DNA of 64,000 nt, taken from assembly GCA_947034895.1 (NCBI GenBank), contig OX344763.1, positions 84,153,093 to 84,217,092 of the forward strand, written 5' to 3'. This DNA comes from Rhytidiadelphus loreus. Lineage: Eukaryota > Streptophyta > Bryopsida > Hypnales > Hylocomiaceae. The notes below the pieces were generated by a model. It ran no database searches and had not been told where the DNA came from. It worked only from the letters and a program-made list of their open reading frames with translations. A program made the position numbers and the translations under genes. How positions within the stretch are numbered: the stretch's first letter is position 1; each line of letters starts with the position of its first letter. Shown piece after piece: positions 33,111 through 45,279 of this stretch.

Positions 33111-36100
33111 GGTTATTTTGACCCTGTATGTTAAATTATAATTTATAGATATGAATTGGTCATTGTACATTATATCCTAAACCCTTAACCCTTAAACAAC
33201 CTCAAATCTAAATATGAAATTCATGTGAAACACTACTATGTGAAAACTAAGTGGCTTGACTACTAAAACCGTGTACTAGTTGCAATGATGCCAAATGAAT
33301 GATGTTTGTTCAATGACATTATTTAATGTTATACAAAACCCTAAGCCCAAAATTGATTTCTGAAGTCTCGAACCAATGAGCTTTTTAATTGTGTCATAAT
33401 AACGTGGTTGCCTCCGTCACACGAAAGTTAAATATCGACCAACTACTTCTTTGATTTGTGAAATTTCATTGTATACAAAGAATAGTGAAGTTAGTCATTA
33501 AACATCCCAGCCTTGTGCAGTGCATCTTTACAGTAAAACATGCAAAGCATGTAGAGAATGATTCTCGGTTCATGAAAGATTGACAAAAAACAATCCATGC
33601 AAGAGAAAAGTGCAACTGTGCTGATTTCTACAGTATTATGACATTCAACCAATGTTTAATGTTTTAGGATCATAAGGTTAACTAAAGAAAAAGGATTCAT
33701 TGACCCAAAATTTTATGCTTCAAGCTATGCATTGTACTATTACTTGCTTGCATTAAAGTTTATTTATATCTTCCAGAAGGTTAGTGTAGGTATTGAGCAA
33801 AGGGTATTTGCGAAGGTGGTCCACAAATATTGCTCCGGGTATACACAGGTCCAGAGTAGCCAATTGAAGTCTAGGTTTAGGACTGGATAGGTCCGGGTAT
33901 TTTGGACACGTCCGGGTATGCCAGACAGGTTTGGGTATACGCAGCTCCAACACAGTGACGGAGCTAGGGTTACGTGATCTTGTGTTTTTCTCTTTCTAAT
34001 TTGTCGCGCATTCTTTTGACGCTGTTGTTTGTTTTCTCTTTCCCCTGCGTTGTTGTAAACCGTCGTGCATGCTTGCGAGCGTTAGGGTTTGGTTTCTTGT
34101 GCTTGCGAATCAGGGTTTGTTGTGGTTTCTTCTGCTTGCAAGCGTCTTCTTCTACTTGCAATTGGATTTGCGAAATTGAAGAGGGCTTCTATGCAAGCAT
34201 TTGCATTTCCGAGATTGAAGAGGGCTTTTTCTGCGAGCGTTCGGATTCTACTACGAGCGTTTGGGCTCTTGTGTTTGTGCTTTGGAAAGCTCCAGGGAGC
34301 ACGTTGGAGGGGGGCTTCTGTTGCAAGCATTCGGTTTCGTGATAGGGAGCATGCTATAGGGGAGTTTCTGCTGCGAGTGTTCGGGTTCGTGACAGGGAGC
34401 ACGTTGAAGGGGGGCTTCTGCTGTGCGCGTTTGGATTCGTAACATTGAGGAGGGCTTTTGCTGCGACAGTTAGGGTTTGTGTGATTGAGGAGCGTCTTCT
34501 TCTGTTGCTACGTTCCATTTTGAGGGATTGAGGAGAAGCGTCTGGAAGCGTTAGGGTTTAGGGTGAGATTGAGGCGGAGCTCGCGAGGAGCTTGTCCATG
34601 GTGTTGTCTTCATGGAGCGAGATTGAGGCGGAGATTGAAGCTCGCCCGACTTCAGGAGTTCGTAGGAACATTTGAGGAAGGTTAGTTTCTTCGCTGGACT
34701 CTTTCCTTCAATTCTTGGGCGTTGGGGTTTGTTGCACTTGCTGTGTGTTTGGTTTCCTTCTTAGGTGCTAAGCGTTGACGCTCGCTTAGTTTCCTTTGCT
34801 GGGCGCTAGCTATGACCTTAGGGTTTACATTGATGCTTGTGCGTGTTTGGTTTTCTTGCTGGGCGCTAGCTGTGACCTTAGGGTTTAGATTGATACTCGC
34901 TTGGTTTCATTTGCTTTGCTAAACCGCTGTGATTTTTTTCTACAATTTGGGATTGCTTTTGATTCCTTAGGATTTAGATTGAGGCTCTAGTTTTTAGTGT
35001 GACCATGTTCTGCAATGCAAAGTTGCTTTGAAGCTTACAGTGACGTTGTAATTTCCACTGAGTGCCAATTTCGTGGTTTTGAAATTTCTGTGACTTCGTA
35101 AATGTGTGAGTTTAGGAATTCGTGGTTTTGAAATTTCTGTGACTTAGTGAATGTGTGAGTTTAAGAATGTTTGAATGTTTGATTATGTGAGTTTGTTAGG
35201 TGTGAGTGTCTGAGATCCTTTATACATGTTGAATTGCTTGTTTCTTGTTTCCTGTGTTGTTGGTTTGTTTGCTGATATTTTCTGTTATTGTTGGGTTTTT
35301 TTTTTTGAATTGTTTACTATTCTGGCTTTTTCAGGCTTTTTTATTGGCTTTGTATATTGTAGTCTGCAGTTTGAAGTAGGAGTGTAACTTCTGGTGACTC
35401 TCACTTCCTTGTTTGCGAATTTCTATGTTTGTGAATGTGTGTTTTTTGCAAGTGTGTGAGTTTCTTTGTGAATTTAAAGTTGTTATTTGCAAATGTTGTG
35501 CATACTTTGCAATTGCGCAAGTGCTCATGTGAGCTTGTGTATGTCTTAATTTAGCAATTTCTTGCAAATGTTGAGTGATGAATTTGTTGTGGATCTTGAA
35601 AATGTTGCAGGATTTGGAGCTTAGTTCGTCTTGTGCGTAGTAGGATTTTGACAGTCAAGGTTATCACTTCTGAAATTTGCAAGTGAGTTTCAATTCTCAG
35701 TTCTCTAGCAAATGTATAGGTTCTCACTTTGGGTACTAGACTTGGGGTTCAATGTCTAGGGTTCAACTTGCCATTTAGGGTCTCCAACTCAAGATTTAGG
35801 GTTTAGGGTTTAGCGATTAGGGTCCCCATTCAAAAATCCAAACCCTAATTAAATCAGAGAACTCAATGCAACAAGTACATACATTCATATTCAGCTATGA
35901 AGAGTCACTCCATAACCCAACCAAAAAACCATCGCCAAACGAACTCAAACACCAGTAATTGCAGATTAGCTCAATTTGAGCTGATTTGCAGTGACAATTC
36001 AGTTCTCATTTTCTCCTAATACTAATGCCCGAAGTTCTATTATTTATAACCCAAAGGAGATAAAAAAAATTAAACCACGCGGATCAACTCGAGTTGAGTT

Positions 36101-36320
36101 CACCCGCAGCGACAAGTCAGTTCTAATTTTCTCATAAATATTAATGCACGGAAGTCAAATATTTATTAACAAAAATGGTTAACCATGCAAATCAGCTCAA
36201 ATTGAGCTGATCCGCAAACCTACACCTACTACTTCCAACATATAAAGAAAATTAATACATTTAGTTAGCAAATAAGCCGTTCTAACTTTACTGAAAATGA
36301 GAGATGCTTAGAACGAACAG
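33111..36320 (+). promoter_or_regulatory. Upstream region and leader of the NGQH gene, element A
   Basis: The left part is AT-rich. From about 33960 the sequence becomes GC-richer and T/G-biased, with a 50-bp tandem repeat (34295-34444). A TTTAGGG-type telo-box triplet lies near 35794-35815, as expected of a plant promoter or leader. The matching interval in element B (47.1-47.9 kb, opposite strand) is likewise T/G-rich when read toward its gene and ends in telo-boxes. Frames across 33974-34445 are not supported. Confidence 0.45.
34295..34444 (+). repeat. 50-bp tandem repeat, three units
   Basis: Units start at 34295, 34345 and 34395, each opening GGGAGCAYGYT and containing GGGGGCTTCTGYTG or a close variant, followed by a GTTCGG stretch. 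Flanking sequence from about 34190 holds more degenerate pieces. No coding function is supported. Confidence 0.85.
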
Positions 36321-36341
36321 ATCAGCTCGATTCGAGTTGAA
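35965..36341. repeat. Palindrome cluster A2, four copies
   Basis: Palindromes lie at 35965-35985, 36082-36102, 36191-36211 (perfect) and 36321-36341, with the same core as cluster A1. The last ends about 65 bp before the ATG at 36408. The cluster is thus in the promoter or leader of the NGQH gene. Confidence 0.85.
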
Positions 36342-37832
36342 TCACCATATTCACTAATTATTCACAATTGATCATGCAAGATGGAAGATTAACTTGAGAG
36401 CTTGAACATGTACTTCCAGAAATCAGAAGTTCAATTTTCCGAAGAATGCAAAGGACTTGACGAAATCCTAATTGAAAGCGAATACTGGGAATTTAAAGAG
36501 CCCAAAAGGGTGGAATCCTGGAGTCTATCCATGGTGCCTTTTACAAATTTGATCATCTTCTCCTACAAGTTCAAGAACGCCCAAGTCTTCATCCAGTTGT
36601 CGTTCGAGGAGAAAGTCAAAGACGTTGAAGTTGACACCCATCCTATAATAAAAATTAAGTGTGTCACTGTTAAACCTGGGATCCTAAGTGCCGAGCAATA
36701 CCACTTCACAATTTGTGTGAATTCTCTCCTCATTCCATTTTCCATGACCCCCTTCTTTTGGAGCCTTGAGCCCACTCCATTTTGTGACGAAATAAAGGAG
36801 CTCGAAAAGAAAATAGACAGAAGGGAATACCAGAACGGCGACGGGACCCTCCTCAACGGAAAAAGACTCTGCTCCAAAATTTGAGCCCTATTCAATGACT
36901 TCAATACTCTGAAGGGGAAGCTTGAAATGTAGACAACTATGAATAAACCACGGTCAGTATCAATTGACATAGTCAGCAGAGGTGGTAGTAAAGCCTCCCG
37001 TAGGAACGCTACTCAAGCATTTGGTTTAGGTCGCGGTAAGAAGAAACCCTTGGCGCAAGAGAGGACACCACCGCGAAAAAGCGGTTAGAGAAATGAGGCA
37101 TCCTCGTCAACGAACAAGCCATTGGAGAGAGCTTTAGATCAATTTGGACTGGTTGAGGGAAGTTATGTAGAGGAAATGATGAAAGTCCCCCACTCTCGGG
37201 CCACAGATAGGAAACCAGATTATAAGCTTGTGAGCGAAGCGTACAAGCGCTTCTGGACGACCTATGAGGACGCATATGTCTTCAAGGTGGACGACAAAAA
37301 GGAAATACCAATCAAACAGCTTATTGGAGCTCCGGCCATGTTCAATATTCGATCGAAGGAGAACAAACTTGTCGAGGATATGGTAACATTCTTGGTCAAC
37401 ATGCCAGACATGTCGTCAAAGCAAACACTATGTGTTATGCCAGTAGGCGTCAGCATTAAGCCAACTAGCTGGGATGAAATCAAGAACGGAAAGTTCTACA
37501 TAATAAATGGACAGCACAATGTAGATGCGAGCAAAGAAATTGTCTCTGAAAAAAGTGAATTTCCTAATGACATCAAAGATCAATTTTGGAAATGGAACTA
37601 CTTCATTGTCTGGTCCACCAACGGGGAGAAACTATGAAATATCTTGGCCTACTACAACCAGGTAAACCATTTCGTCGCAGCTAAGTCGTCGTGGGCAACA
37701 AACATACTGGGCGCGTGAACACCGTGGATGGAGTTGGGGTGTCCCAAGAATCCCATGCAAGCTCAGTCCGTGGGGACAGTTACAACTACAAGGTGGACTG
37801 TTGAAAACTCTCGGAACGCAGCAAAATTCCAT

Positions 37833-37979
37833 GTATGTATATCAACTCGATTCAAATTGAAATGCTTTCATTAATTCTTCTTGAGTTGGTCGAATAAAAA
37901 TCATCCACATTGAATGCAAATCAGATCAACTCGAGCTAATATGCAATTGCTGATTCCCTTCTGTCCTTATTGTTCGTAG
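37833..37979 (+). other. Intron carrying two palindromes
   Basis: Donor GTATGT follows codon CAT and acceptor TTCGTAG precedes GAG; both sides are phase 0 and homologous exon-like sequence continues. Palindromes lie at 37841-37861 and 37924-37940, so the sites fall wholly inside the intron. Confidence 0.75.
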
Positions 37980-39220
37980 GAGTTTGAAAAGGCTATATAC
38001 GTTCGGTTCACCATGATCGATGTCAACAAGAGCTTAAAAATGTCCAAGAAGAAAGACAAAGAAGAGAAGCTAAAACTCACAAATGAGTTAAAGTTGATAA
38101 CAACTCCAGAAGACGTCTATAAACTCTGGAGCGATGTTATTACAAATGTTGCATATGGAGAGCTCATCAACGCGGACATGGAGAAGTAGTTCAATGCAAG
38201 GACAGATTGGAATCCCGAGAACTGTATGTTGACGAGAGAATTCTTTAAGTTTCTCGGGAATTTGAGTTATGATGAACTTGGGAAGCTTGCAATGCATATT
38301 CTTAACCAATCTGGTGGGAAGCGCAATCTGCCATATTTGAAGGTGACTATCAATGCGATCTCATCGGTCCTTGATAGTTGCTATACAACAAAAGAGTGGG
38401 CAGAGCGGCGGAAATGCAAGCATTTGGTCAAGAAGGAGTTGCATACAATCAATCCAGATCTCGGTCTACTCAACGCTAGAAATGAAATTATAACAAAAAA
38501 TTGGAAGGCGTTCAAGAAGGACTCGTGCATTATGAAGGCCACCATGGATGTTCTTCTCGACCGGCCTGGAGAGGCGTACTTTGCTCAATCAAAGCAAGTC
38601 AAATCGAAGAACAAGAGCTGTGTAGAACTATCAGAGCACGCCTATGAGTTCTTCAAGGTCTTCCTAGAGCACAGGAAGAACTTTGTGAAGCCTACGGTGG
38701 TAGGATACTACCGCACGTACGAAACCAAGAAGAATACTCACTCTGAATGGATGAAAAAGAGTAGGCTCAAATACTTAGCTTCGTAGAATCAAACGAGGTT
38801 TTGAGCTTGTATACTGCTGATTTTGCAATGTATAACGCGGGCAAGCACGATAGATTGTGCAATCTTCTAGTGTCAAAGATGCCAAAGAAAGTGTTGCTCT
38901 TGTTTTTACAATGCACAAGTAATACGAATCCTGTTGAAATTCCAGAAGAATTTGGTTGCCCTGAAATAGCTCAGTACATGAAGGCAAGGGCATACAACGA
39001 GCTTGAGTACCGTATTTACAATACGGAATTACGGATGGAATTTTATCTATGGCTCATTAAGAAGTTCTGCAATCCAGGCATGTGCGTATTCTTAGGATTT
39101 GCAGGTGGCAAATTTACATGTGCTGCTATGGTACGAACTAGTCTTGAAATAATGGTCGCAATGAATTTTGTCATCGTGATTGTATTGGCTTATGATCATT
39201 GTTGTTGTTTCATATGTATG

Positions 39221-39241
39221 ATCAGCTCGACTCGAGCTGAT
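39221..39241. repeat. Palindrome in the probable intron 39105-39291
   Basis: A perfect palindrome with half-site ATCAGCTCGA lies in the probable intron bounded by GCAG-GTGGCA and TGTGCAG. The exon downstream opens ATGAGTTCGG. Confidence 0.75.
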
Positions 39242-40349
39242 TTGGTACGTGATTCTACCCTTCGTCTCACATTTGGTGTTTGGTTGTGCAGATGAGTTCG
39301 GTTGATGTTTATGCATCAGGTCCATCAGAGCTCGGATCTTGGTGGCAAGATATCTGTACCAAGGCCTTGACTTTAGACAAGTCGGATTTCTTGGAGAGTG
39401 AATATCTTGTGAAATCCTCCATCATTCTTCCAGGATCCCAGACCCCTTCATCGTCAAGGCGTATATTGTGATCCAGTCAGGAGTCGCCTCGCACTCACCT
39501 AAAGAGGCTGCCTACTCCAGTAGTCAACGATGTGAGGAGTTATCCTCGGACAACGCAGATGATGGAAAAGACATTGATTTGATGGAAGTCGAGCGGCTAG
39601 ATGATATGCTGACGCCTACAAGTCGCATATTCGGCAATGTCCCTGGATCCTCTGGTTTGTCGATGCTGCCACCCTCGTCACAAACTCCATCTGGGGCGGC
39701 GCAAAAGAGACAGAAACGAGATACCATGGCAAGTGTCGTAAAGCAGGTGGCGGATATGAACTAGAGAAATACCGAAGCCATCGCAAGAATGCAGGAGCAG
39801 AATGAATTGTCGCAGAAGCAAACTGAGCTCGCTCTTGCGACATTGCGAGCCGAACAAGCGGAACAGCGGGAACTCAACATGCAGATGCATAAGAATATGC
39901 AACAATGGATGTAGAACAAGTCTCAGACGAACAGGGACTTCTTTCAGGCCCTATTGACGAGGAATGTGATTCCACTGATAGCATCAATTGCGCCGCCGGA
40001 GTCGTCACCACAGTTGTTGCTTGGGGAACATCCGACTACGTCCAACGTTAGCGGAGCATCAAGTCATCCGGAGCCGCTGAGCCAACGCCCTCCTCTACCT
40101 GCCGATGCACCACATTCTCCACTTCTTCCTCCTACAAATGATCCGTTTGCGTCGGCTGCTATACATGACTCTTTGTCAGATGAGCCCCCAGGTGGATTGG
40201 AAGTGGCATCATCGTCCGCGGAAGTTGCTGTAGTTGGGCACAACCTGACCTTGGATGCTTCCGGCGTGGAAGTCGGAAGTGGTGTGCAACCCACCGATGA
40301 TCCACTAGCAGGTTGTGCCCAATGATCACCCGTTCATTGTTTTGTAGTT

Positions 40350-40369
40350 TCAGCTCGAATCGAGCTGAT
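40350..40369. repeat. Palindrome downstream of the NGQH gene
   Basis: A palindrome with the same core lies 25 bp past the stop at 40324, in the presumed 3' untranslated region or an intron leading to the next gene. Confidence 0.75.
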
Positions 40370-40552
40370 TTGAGTGGTTATGCGGCAGGTGTAGAGTTTT
40401 GTAGATATAGCATTCATTTTTGGTGGACCACCATGCCCAAGGGGTGTGGGTCCTAAAGTTCAGATGTTTTGATCTCAGTTTTGTATCCTAAAACTCATTT
40501 TAAGAGCATGTATATATGATTTTCTCACGGACCGTTATGTACTCTATGTTCA

Positions 40553-42470
40553 ATGGCAAGCCCTCTTAATCTTCTAATTGTGAATGATATTTGTCAATCC
40601 CCCTGCATTCACTCTTGTATGCAAGCGCCACCGCATCTGTCGATCATCAATGACATCTCTACATCCACTAACTGCTTCAATGAACATATCGTCCAAGCCT
40701 CTGATTTGGGTACTACACCTGCTAGACTTGTAGATGCGGATCACTCATCGGGTGCCACGGAGAGAAAGGTACGATAACCTCGTATAATTTTATCTACTCC
40801 TAGGATATTTCGGCATCGCGTTATGTTGTCATTCACCATTGATTTGTTGAATGATCTGTTTATCTTGGACGTAATAAGCCAATATTTTGATTGTAACTGG
40901 TTCCACAATTCATTCGTTTCCTAGCAGGAATGCGATCCTATCGTAGCTCTAAGACCATCCATCGTCCATTGAGGTCTGGGGTGGTGGAGAAGTGGGTCAA
41001 CGTCGTCCTGGACCTCAATGGGATTCTATGTGTAGCCGAAGATTGGAAGTCCAAGGGGCCGGTGGCACAATTCAACCGCTACTCTGAGCCGCATTCTGTG
41101 ACTGTTGCCGCGATTGTAGGGCCGTAGGCGGTGTACGTCCGGCCCAATTGCTCTACGTTCCTAATTGAATTAGAGAAGATTTCATTTATTTTAGTGTGGA
41201 GCTCCATGAAGAAATCCACCACTGATGAGGTTTCCAAGTACCTATTCCGTAACGGAGTTTTGCCCATTCATATTTTGGGACAGGACTCCTGCAAAACTGT
41301 TAAGGTCAAGGATAGGGTAGGAAGATTGACGTTCTATAAGGAACCGGGGACGCAGAAGGATTTGTTTCTTAAGAATATGGATTTGCTCTTCTCTGAGTTT
41401 CGGAGATGGTTTACTTGCGAGAATACCATTACAGTGGACGATAGCTTTCGGAACATCATGAACAAGCCGGAGAATGTAATACTTCCGGATTCATGGTCAA
41501 GGCGGGGAAATGGGGACAAGGATTCATTTCTCATGAATGTTCTATTGCCTTGGTTCAAACGATTACATGTCAGTCGCAACGAGGGGCTAAGGTTGTTTTG
41601 GTTAAACGGCACAAGGAGAATCGGGCGTAGAATGCTTTGCAATGAGAGGGGGCGGTTGGAGTATGATAGGCTTTTGGAGGTAGTTCGCGGATCAGCTAGT
41701 GTTAGTTAGTGCTACGCCGAGAGGTATGTAGTTTAGCTTAGGTCGAACTGATGTGTGATACATTATTGTACCTCGAAGTATTTTCATTGTTCCTCTGTGG
41801 ATGGGTCGAATGTGTATTTACAAATTTGAATTTGTTGCAATACAGAGTGCCAACACTTCCATGTCCCCAACATCAGATGGTCGCCTCCAATGCCAAGTGT
41901 CGGCCGCCTCTATTTTTTACTATGGTCAATATGTCATCCTCAGTACCAGAAACTTCTTGTGCTCCGCGCCCACTGTCAACTTGTCTATGGACTTCTCTGT
42001 GATGCCTATTGAAGACAGGGTCGTGGATAGTCCTCCTCATTGGAAGCAACGTTTGGTGGTGTTCTGTTCACCATCGCCACTCCGCTCTACGGACCCTAAT
42101 ATGTTGTCTAATTCGCCGTTTGCATCAAACAGATTGACCCAAAGAAGGCTCTACGAAGACGCCAACTCTCCAATGTCTATCCCAAAGTTGAATCTATAAG
42201 TCCCCTCTCATGCATGTCAAAATGTTGTGAAGGTCTTAGTTATTCCACCCACGCTCCCTCGTCTCAGTGCACCATCTCACGTGAAGAGGTTCAAAAGAAA
42301 ACATGATGGCCCATCATTTAGTCACTCCTCTAGTCACAGTTGGGATTCATGGGAGCGGAGGTCTTTGCAAACACAGCGAAGGCAACAATTTTGAGATGAG
42401 GGAAGATCTAACAAAACTTATAGTCGAGGACCAGAGATTCTAAAGGCCTTTGGAGAAGTTGAGGACTAGC
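40553..42470 (+). pseudogene. FCP1/NIF-like HAD-phosphatase-domain gene of element A
   Basis: A first exon (ATG 40553 to 40768) precedes an intron (GTACGA...TTCCTAGCAG) of about 159 bp. The next exon contains KWVNVVLDLNGILCV, VYVRPN, FILVWSSM, a KDLFLK stretch and VDDSF followed by NVILPDSW. These correspond in order to motif I, the VRP segment, the WT/S strand, the motif III Lys and the motif IV DDS of FCP1/SCP phosphatases. Motif I reads DLNG where catalysts have DxD, so the acid-base Asp is Asn. A TAG at 41125 and one at 41707 interrupt the frame. An intron at 41724-41845 (GTATGT...ATACAG) is followed by a Ser/Pro-rich region ending near 42470. The phosphatase would be inactive or altered even if expressed. 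Confidence 0.7.
41733..41752. repeat. Degenerate palindrome inside intron 41724-41845
   Basis: TTAGCTTAGGTCGAACTGAT keeps the half-site edges but has lost central pairing. It again lies inside an intron. Confidence 0.5.
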
Positions 42471-43000
42471 TCAAATTGTTGACAATCGACTGTACTATAA
42501 TCCCGATTGTTTGTCTTTTATAGACATTGCGTACAAGTGTGTCCATGAACTTTGTCCACAATAGATCTTATGTATATCATTCCTGGTCTTTGTTGAGAAC
42601 TCGTCTTCCTTAATACATGATATGTATTAATATTTCAAGATTATTTCCACGTCATTGTCATTTGCATTGCAATTGTTGTTTGTTGTACTATATTTCTGCT
42701 TTCATTTACATGTTTTGTATGTCATTGCATTGCATTTCTATTTCCATGAGAGAAATTCATATGTAAGTTTAAAATTTATGTGATTGCTAAGACTCTCATT
42801 TCCCTAGAAAACTCTCATTTTAATGAATATAGTGTTTTTTCTGGGTTTGTGACACGTGTCGTCGTCCTACTGGTTGACAGTTTTGTTCGTTCTCACGCTC
42901 CCCGTCCATTCCCGCGTCCTCGTCTGTTCTCGTTGACTGGTTGTCTTGCCCTTCTGTCGAACCAGCCTTTCCTTACTAACTGCTACCAAATCAACCTTCC
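42471..43000. other. 3' flank of element A genes, no gene seen
   Basis: AT-rich with T/C tracts. A short GC-richer piece at 42840-43020 holds a chance frame without family resemblance. Confidence 0.5.
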
Positions 43001-45250
43001 CTTGTTGGTTACTTAAATTTGGATTTCTTGCTATTGAATATAAAAACTGAGTTATACTAAGGACATCAGATCACTCAAAACAAACAATCCATTAAACTAA
43101 AACTTAGTGTGGTAAGACAATATGAGCAACAAAGGAATTAGCTAACTTTTAGGATATTTTTTATTTCTAAAATTTAGCACTTGAAATGGAAATAAAATGA
43201 TACGGTTGAAGTTGGGAAGTGAAGTACCTCCTCCACGTACACAAACCGAAAAGAGAGAATTTAACGGAGCCTAGGACTTTAAGTAAGCTTCAACAAAATA
43301 TTATTTTGTTGATTCTAGTTTATAAGTCAAAGCTTCGCCATGCGGGAGCTACCCCAGGCAATACTAAATGAAGGAGTTAAACTTTTAAAATTACCTATTC
43401 TAAGATTTTTTTTAAAAGTCAAAACTTTGCCGTGCAGGAGCAATCCCAGGAATAAACGGTATCCAAAGACTTAGATTAGTATTTTGAAAAATTAATTCTT
43501 AAAAGAGGTACACATGACAATGTTTAATTGAACATTAAAAACTAATTTCCAAAATTTCAAACAAGATTCTAAGTTTAATCACTAAAAGAGGTACACATGA
43601 CAGTGTTTAACTGAACATTAGTAATTAGTCAAACCAAATACCCGTTATATAACGAGTTTTGGCACGTGGTGATGCCCAAAACCTTTGGCAAAGTCTAGCC
43701 TTATCGCTTTAAAGTTTTGAGTTCACAAACTGTTATCAATTCGCACAAATAGTTGGTTAGTATCCAAAAGAACAATAAAATCAAACTAGAGTTTGGAAAC
43801 TACTTCCACTACTCTCCAAAATACCAAAGTTTGGGAGCTTAAAGCCTCCAAATTCAAGAAAGAAGTTAGTTAACTCAAACAACAATAGAGTTAGGAAATT
43901 TCCTCCTCCTGAACTCTTAAAAAACAAAATTTTAAGGCTTGAAGCCTCCAAATTCAAACAAGAAAAGGAAAGAAAGCTTTGAAGGGGCCCTCCGGACCTT
44001 TAAAGTACAAGAGAATGGAAGAAAATAGCCAAAATTTGGCTTTAAAAAGTGCTCCAACAAGTGTCGGTAGTACGACAAGAAGAACAACAAGAATGAAACA
44101 AGAGAATGAGGGCCACGAATAACCTCAAGGAAGGGCCTTATATACTCGCTCCCGGCCCCTCCCGGTAAGTTGTCCGTAAATATTTTCTTACTTTCAATCT
44201 AAATATTTTGCTAAACTAACCTAACGCGTTTTCTAAATAATCTTTGTTTAATGGGAAGGAAGGTCCTCAAGCAAGTTCCTTCTGGGCCCTAAATGGCCTT
44301 AGAATCTTCTGCAAATCAAATATTAGATTTTTCCCAAAGATATCTTGAAAACTTACCTAATTAACCGAGATATTTTGCAAATTAATCTAAGGTTAGTTCT
44401 AAATTGTCTTTCTTTAGTCCAAAAGATGGCTTCTTACGCAAGACAAGTATCTTGAGCAAATCCAATCTTCGATTTTACAAAAGATATTTGCAAAATCAAC
44501 CTAGATTAATCCAAAATTATCTTAAAGAAATCAAATTAAGGGCTGACCCTCTCTATCTTTTGAGGGACAACTTGAAACTGAAAAAAAACTATGCCATCGC
44601 GTTCAGAAGACCCCAATTAGCCTAAAGGACCCCTTACCCCTACCTCTCCAATCATTTTAAAGTACAAATTTGAGTCACGGTAACTCTGAACAAAAGTCAA
44701 AAATCTAACTTTTGGAGTTTGCGTTTTTTGATGAAACTGTTGGTCCTAAGTGGTTTAGAATATTCATGGGAGTAAGAATTGACCCTTGAATCACTCCATT
44801 CAGACACCATTAGCTCCTGGTACACCGGTCAACCCACCGCCAAGTTATAAATTCTTGTAAAATTCGTTGTCGGTCCTAATTCTGGTACTTGGGAATGTCG
44901 GAATGTCTTCAAACTTGACAGGGCTCTTTATTGGCACACAAAACACTATCCTAATTTTTAGTGAGATTTTACCGCAACATTGGTAATTTCTAGGAATTTA
45001 CGAATGCAATTTTAAGCGGTTGACTTCCCATAGAGTCATCATAGAGATTACATGTATACTTATAGATGCTATATTACATGAACAAGATACTAAGACTGGC
45101 TAACTCTCAAATCCTTACTTTGTTCAAAATTGCTGACTTAACTACCTAATTATACTAATAAGATCTAAAATTAGTGAAAATGTAAAGTTTTACATGTTTC
45201 ACGCATTTAAGGCCATTCCTCACTACTTTGGTAGGGACTTCTACCAAAAG
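43000..45250 (-). mobile_element. LTR-like retroelement sequence, minus orientation
   Basis: This is the inverted relative of the 15.6-18.1 kb sequence, sharing two blocks with equal spacing (44701-44722 and 44951-44975). A TATATAAG box lies at 44137-44144 on the minus strand inside a CGGGAG/GGCC-rich context. It separates element A from element B and appears to cut the 3' half of the gene at 45280-46600. Direct repeats of GGTACACATGACA type (43507, 43590) lie inside. No gag-pol frame was found. Confidence 0.55.
44137..44144 (-). promoter_or_regulatory. TATA box of the inverted LTR-like element
   Basis: TATATAAG on the minus strand corresponds to TATAAAAG at 16646 in the plus-strand copy. 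Transcription would run leftward. Confidence 0.5.
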
Positions 45251-45279
45251 TCTCAATAACTCTATTTTTATGTATTTTT

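Larger units (their letters stand above)
36408..40324 (+). pseudogene. NGQH-motif gene of element A (ParB/DGQHR-like?)
   Basis: ATG 36408 opens a frame with EYWEFKEPKRVESW. The frame stays in register past stops at 36882, about 36930 and 37087. It then reaches a domain with YIINGQHNVDASKEIV (about 37495-37545), which resembles the DGQHR/ParB-type motif. A stop at 37635 is followed by further coding. An intron at 37833-37979 (GTATGT...GTAG) preserves the frame and leads into LKLITTPEDVYKLW and a helical region. A stop at 38187, a frameshift near 38770, a probable intron 39105-39291 and a further frameshift near 39468 follow. The last part is Gln-rich coiled coil and Ser/Pro-rich tail, ending near 40324. 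The copy at 45280-46600 shares the N-terminal and NGQH domains. No nuclease or partition activity is shown. Confidence 0.7.

Noticed and set aside
33974..34445. Four overlapping Cys/Phe- or Pro/Arg-rich frames
   Set aside because: They cover T/G-rich leader-like sequence and the 50-bp tandem repeat; no motif or splice support.
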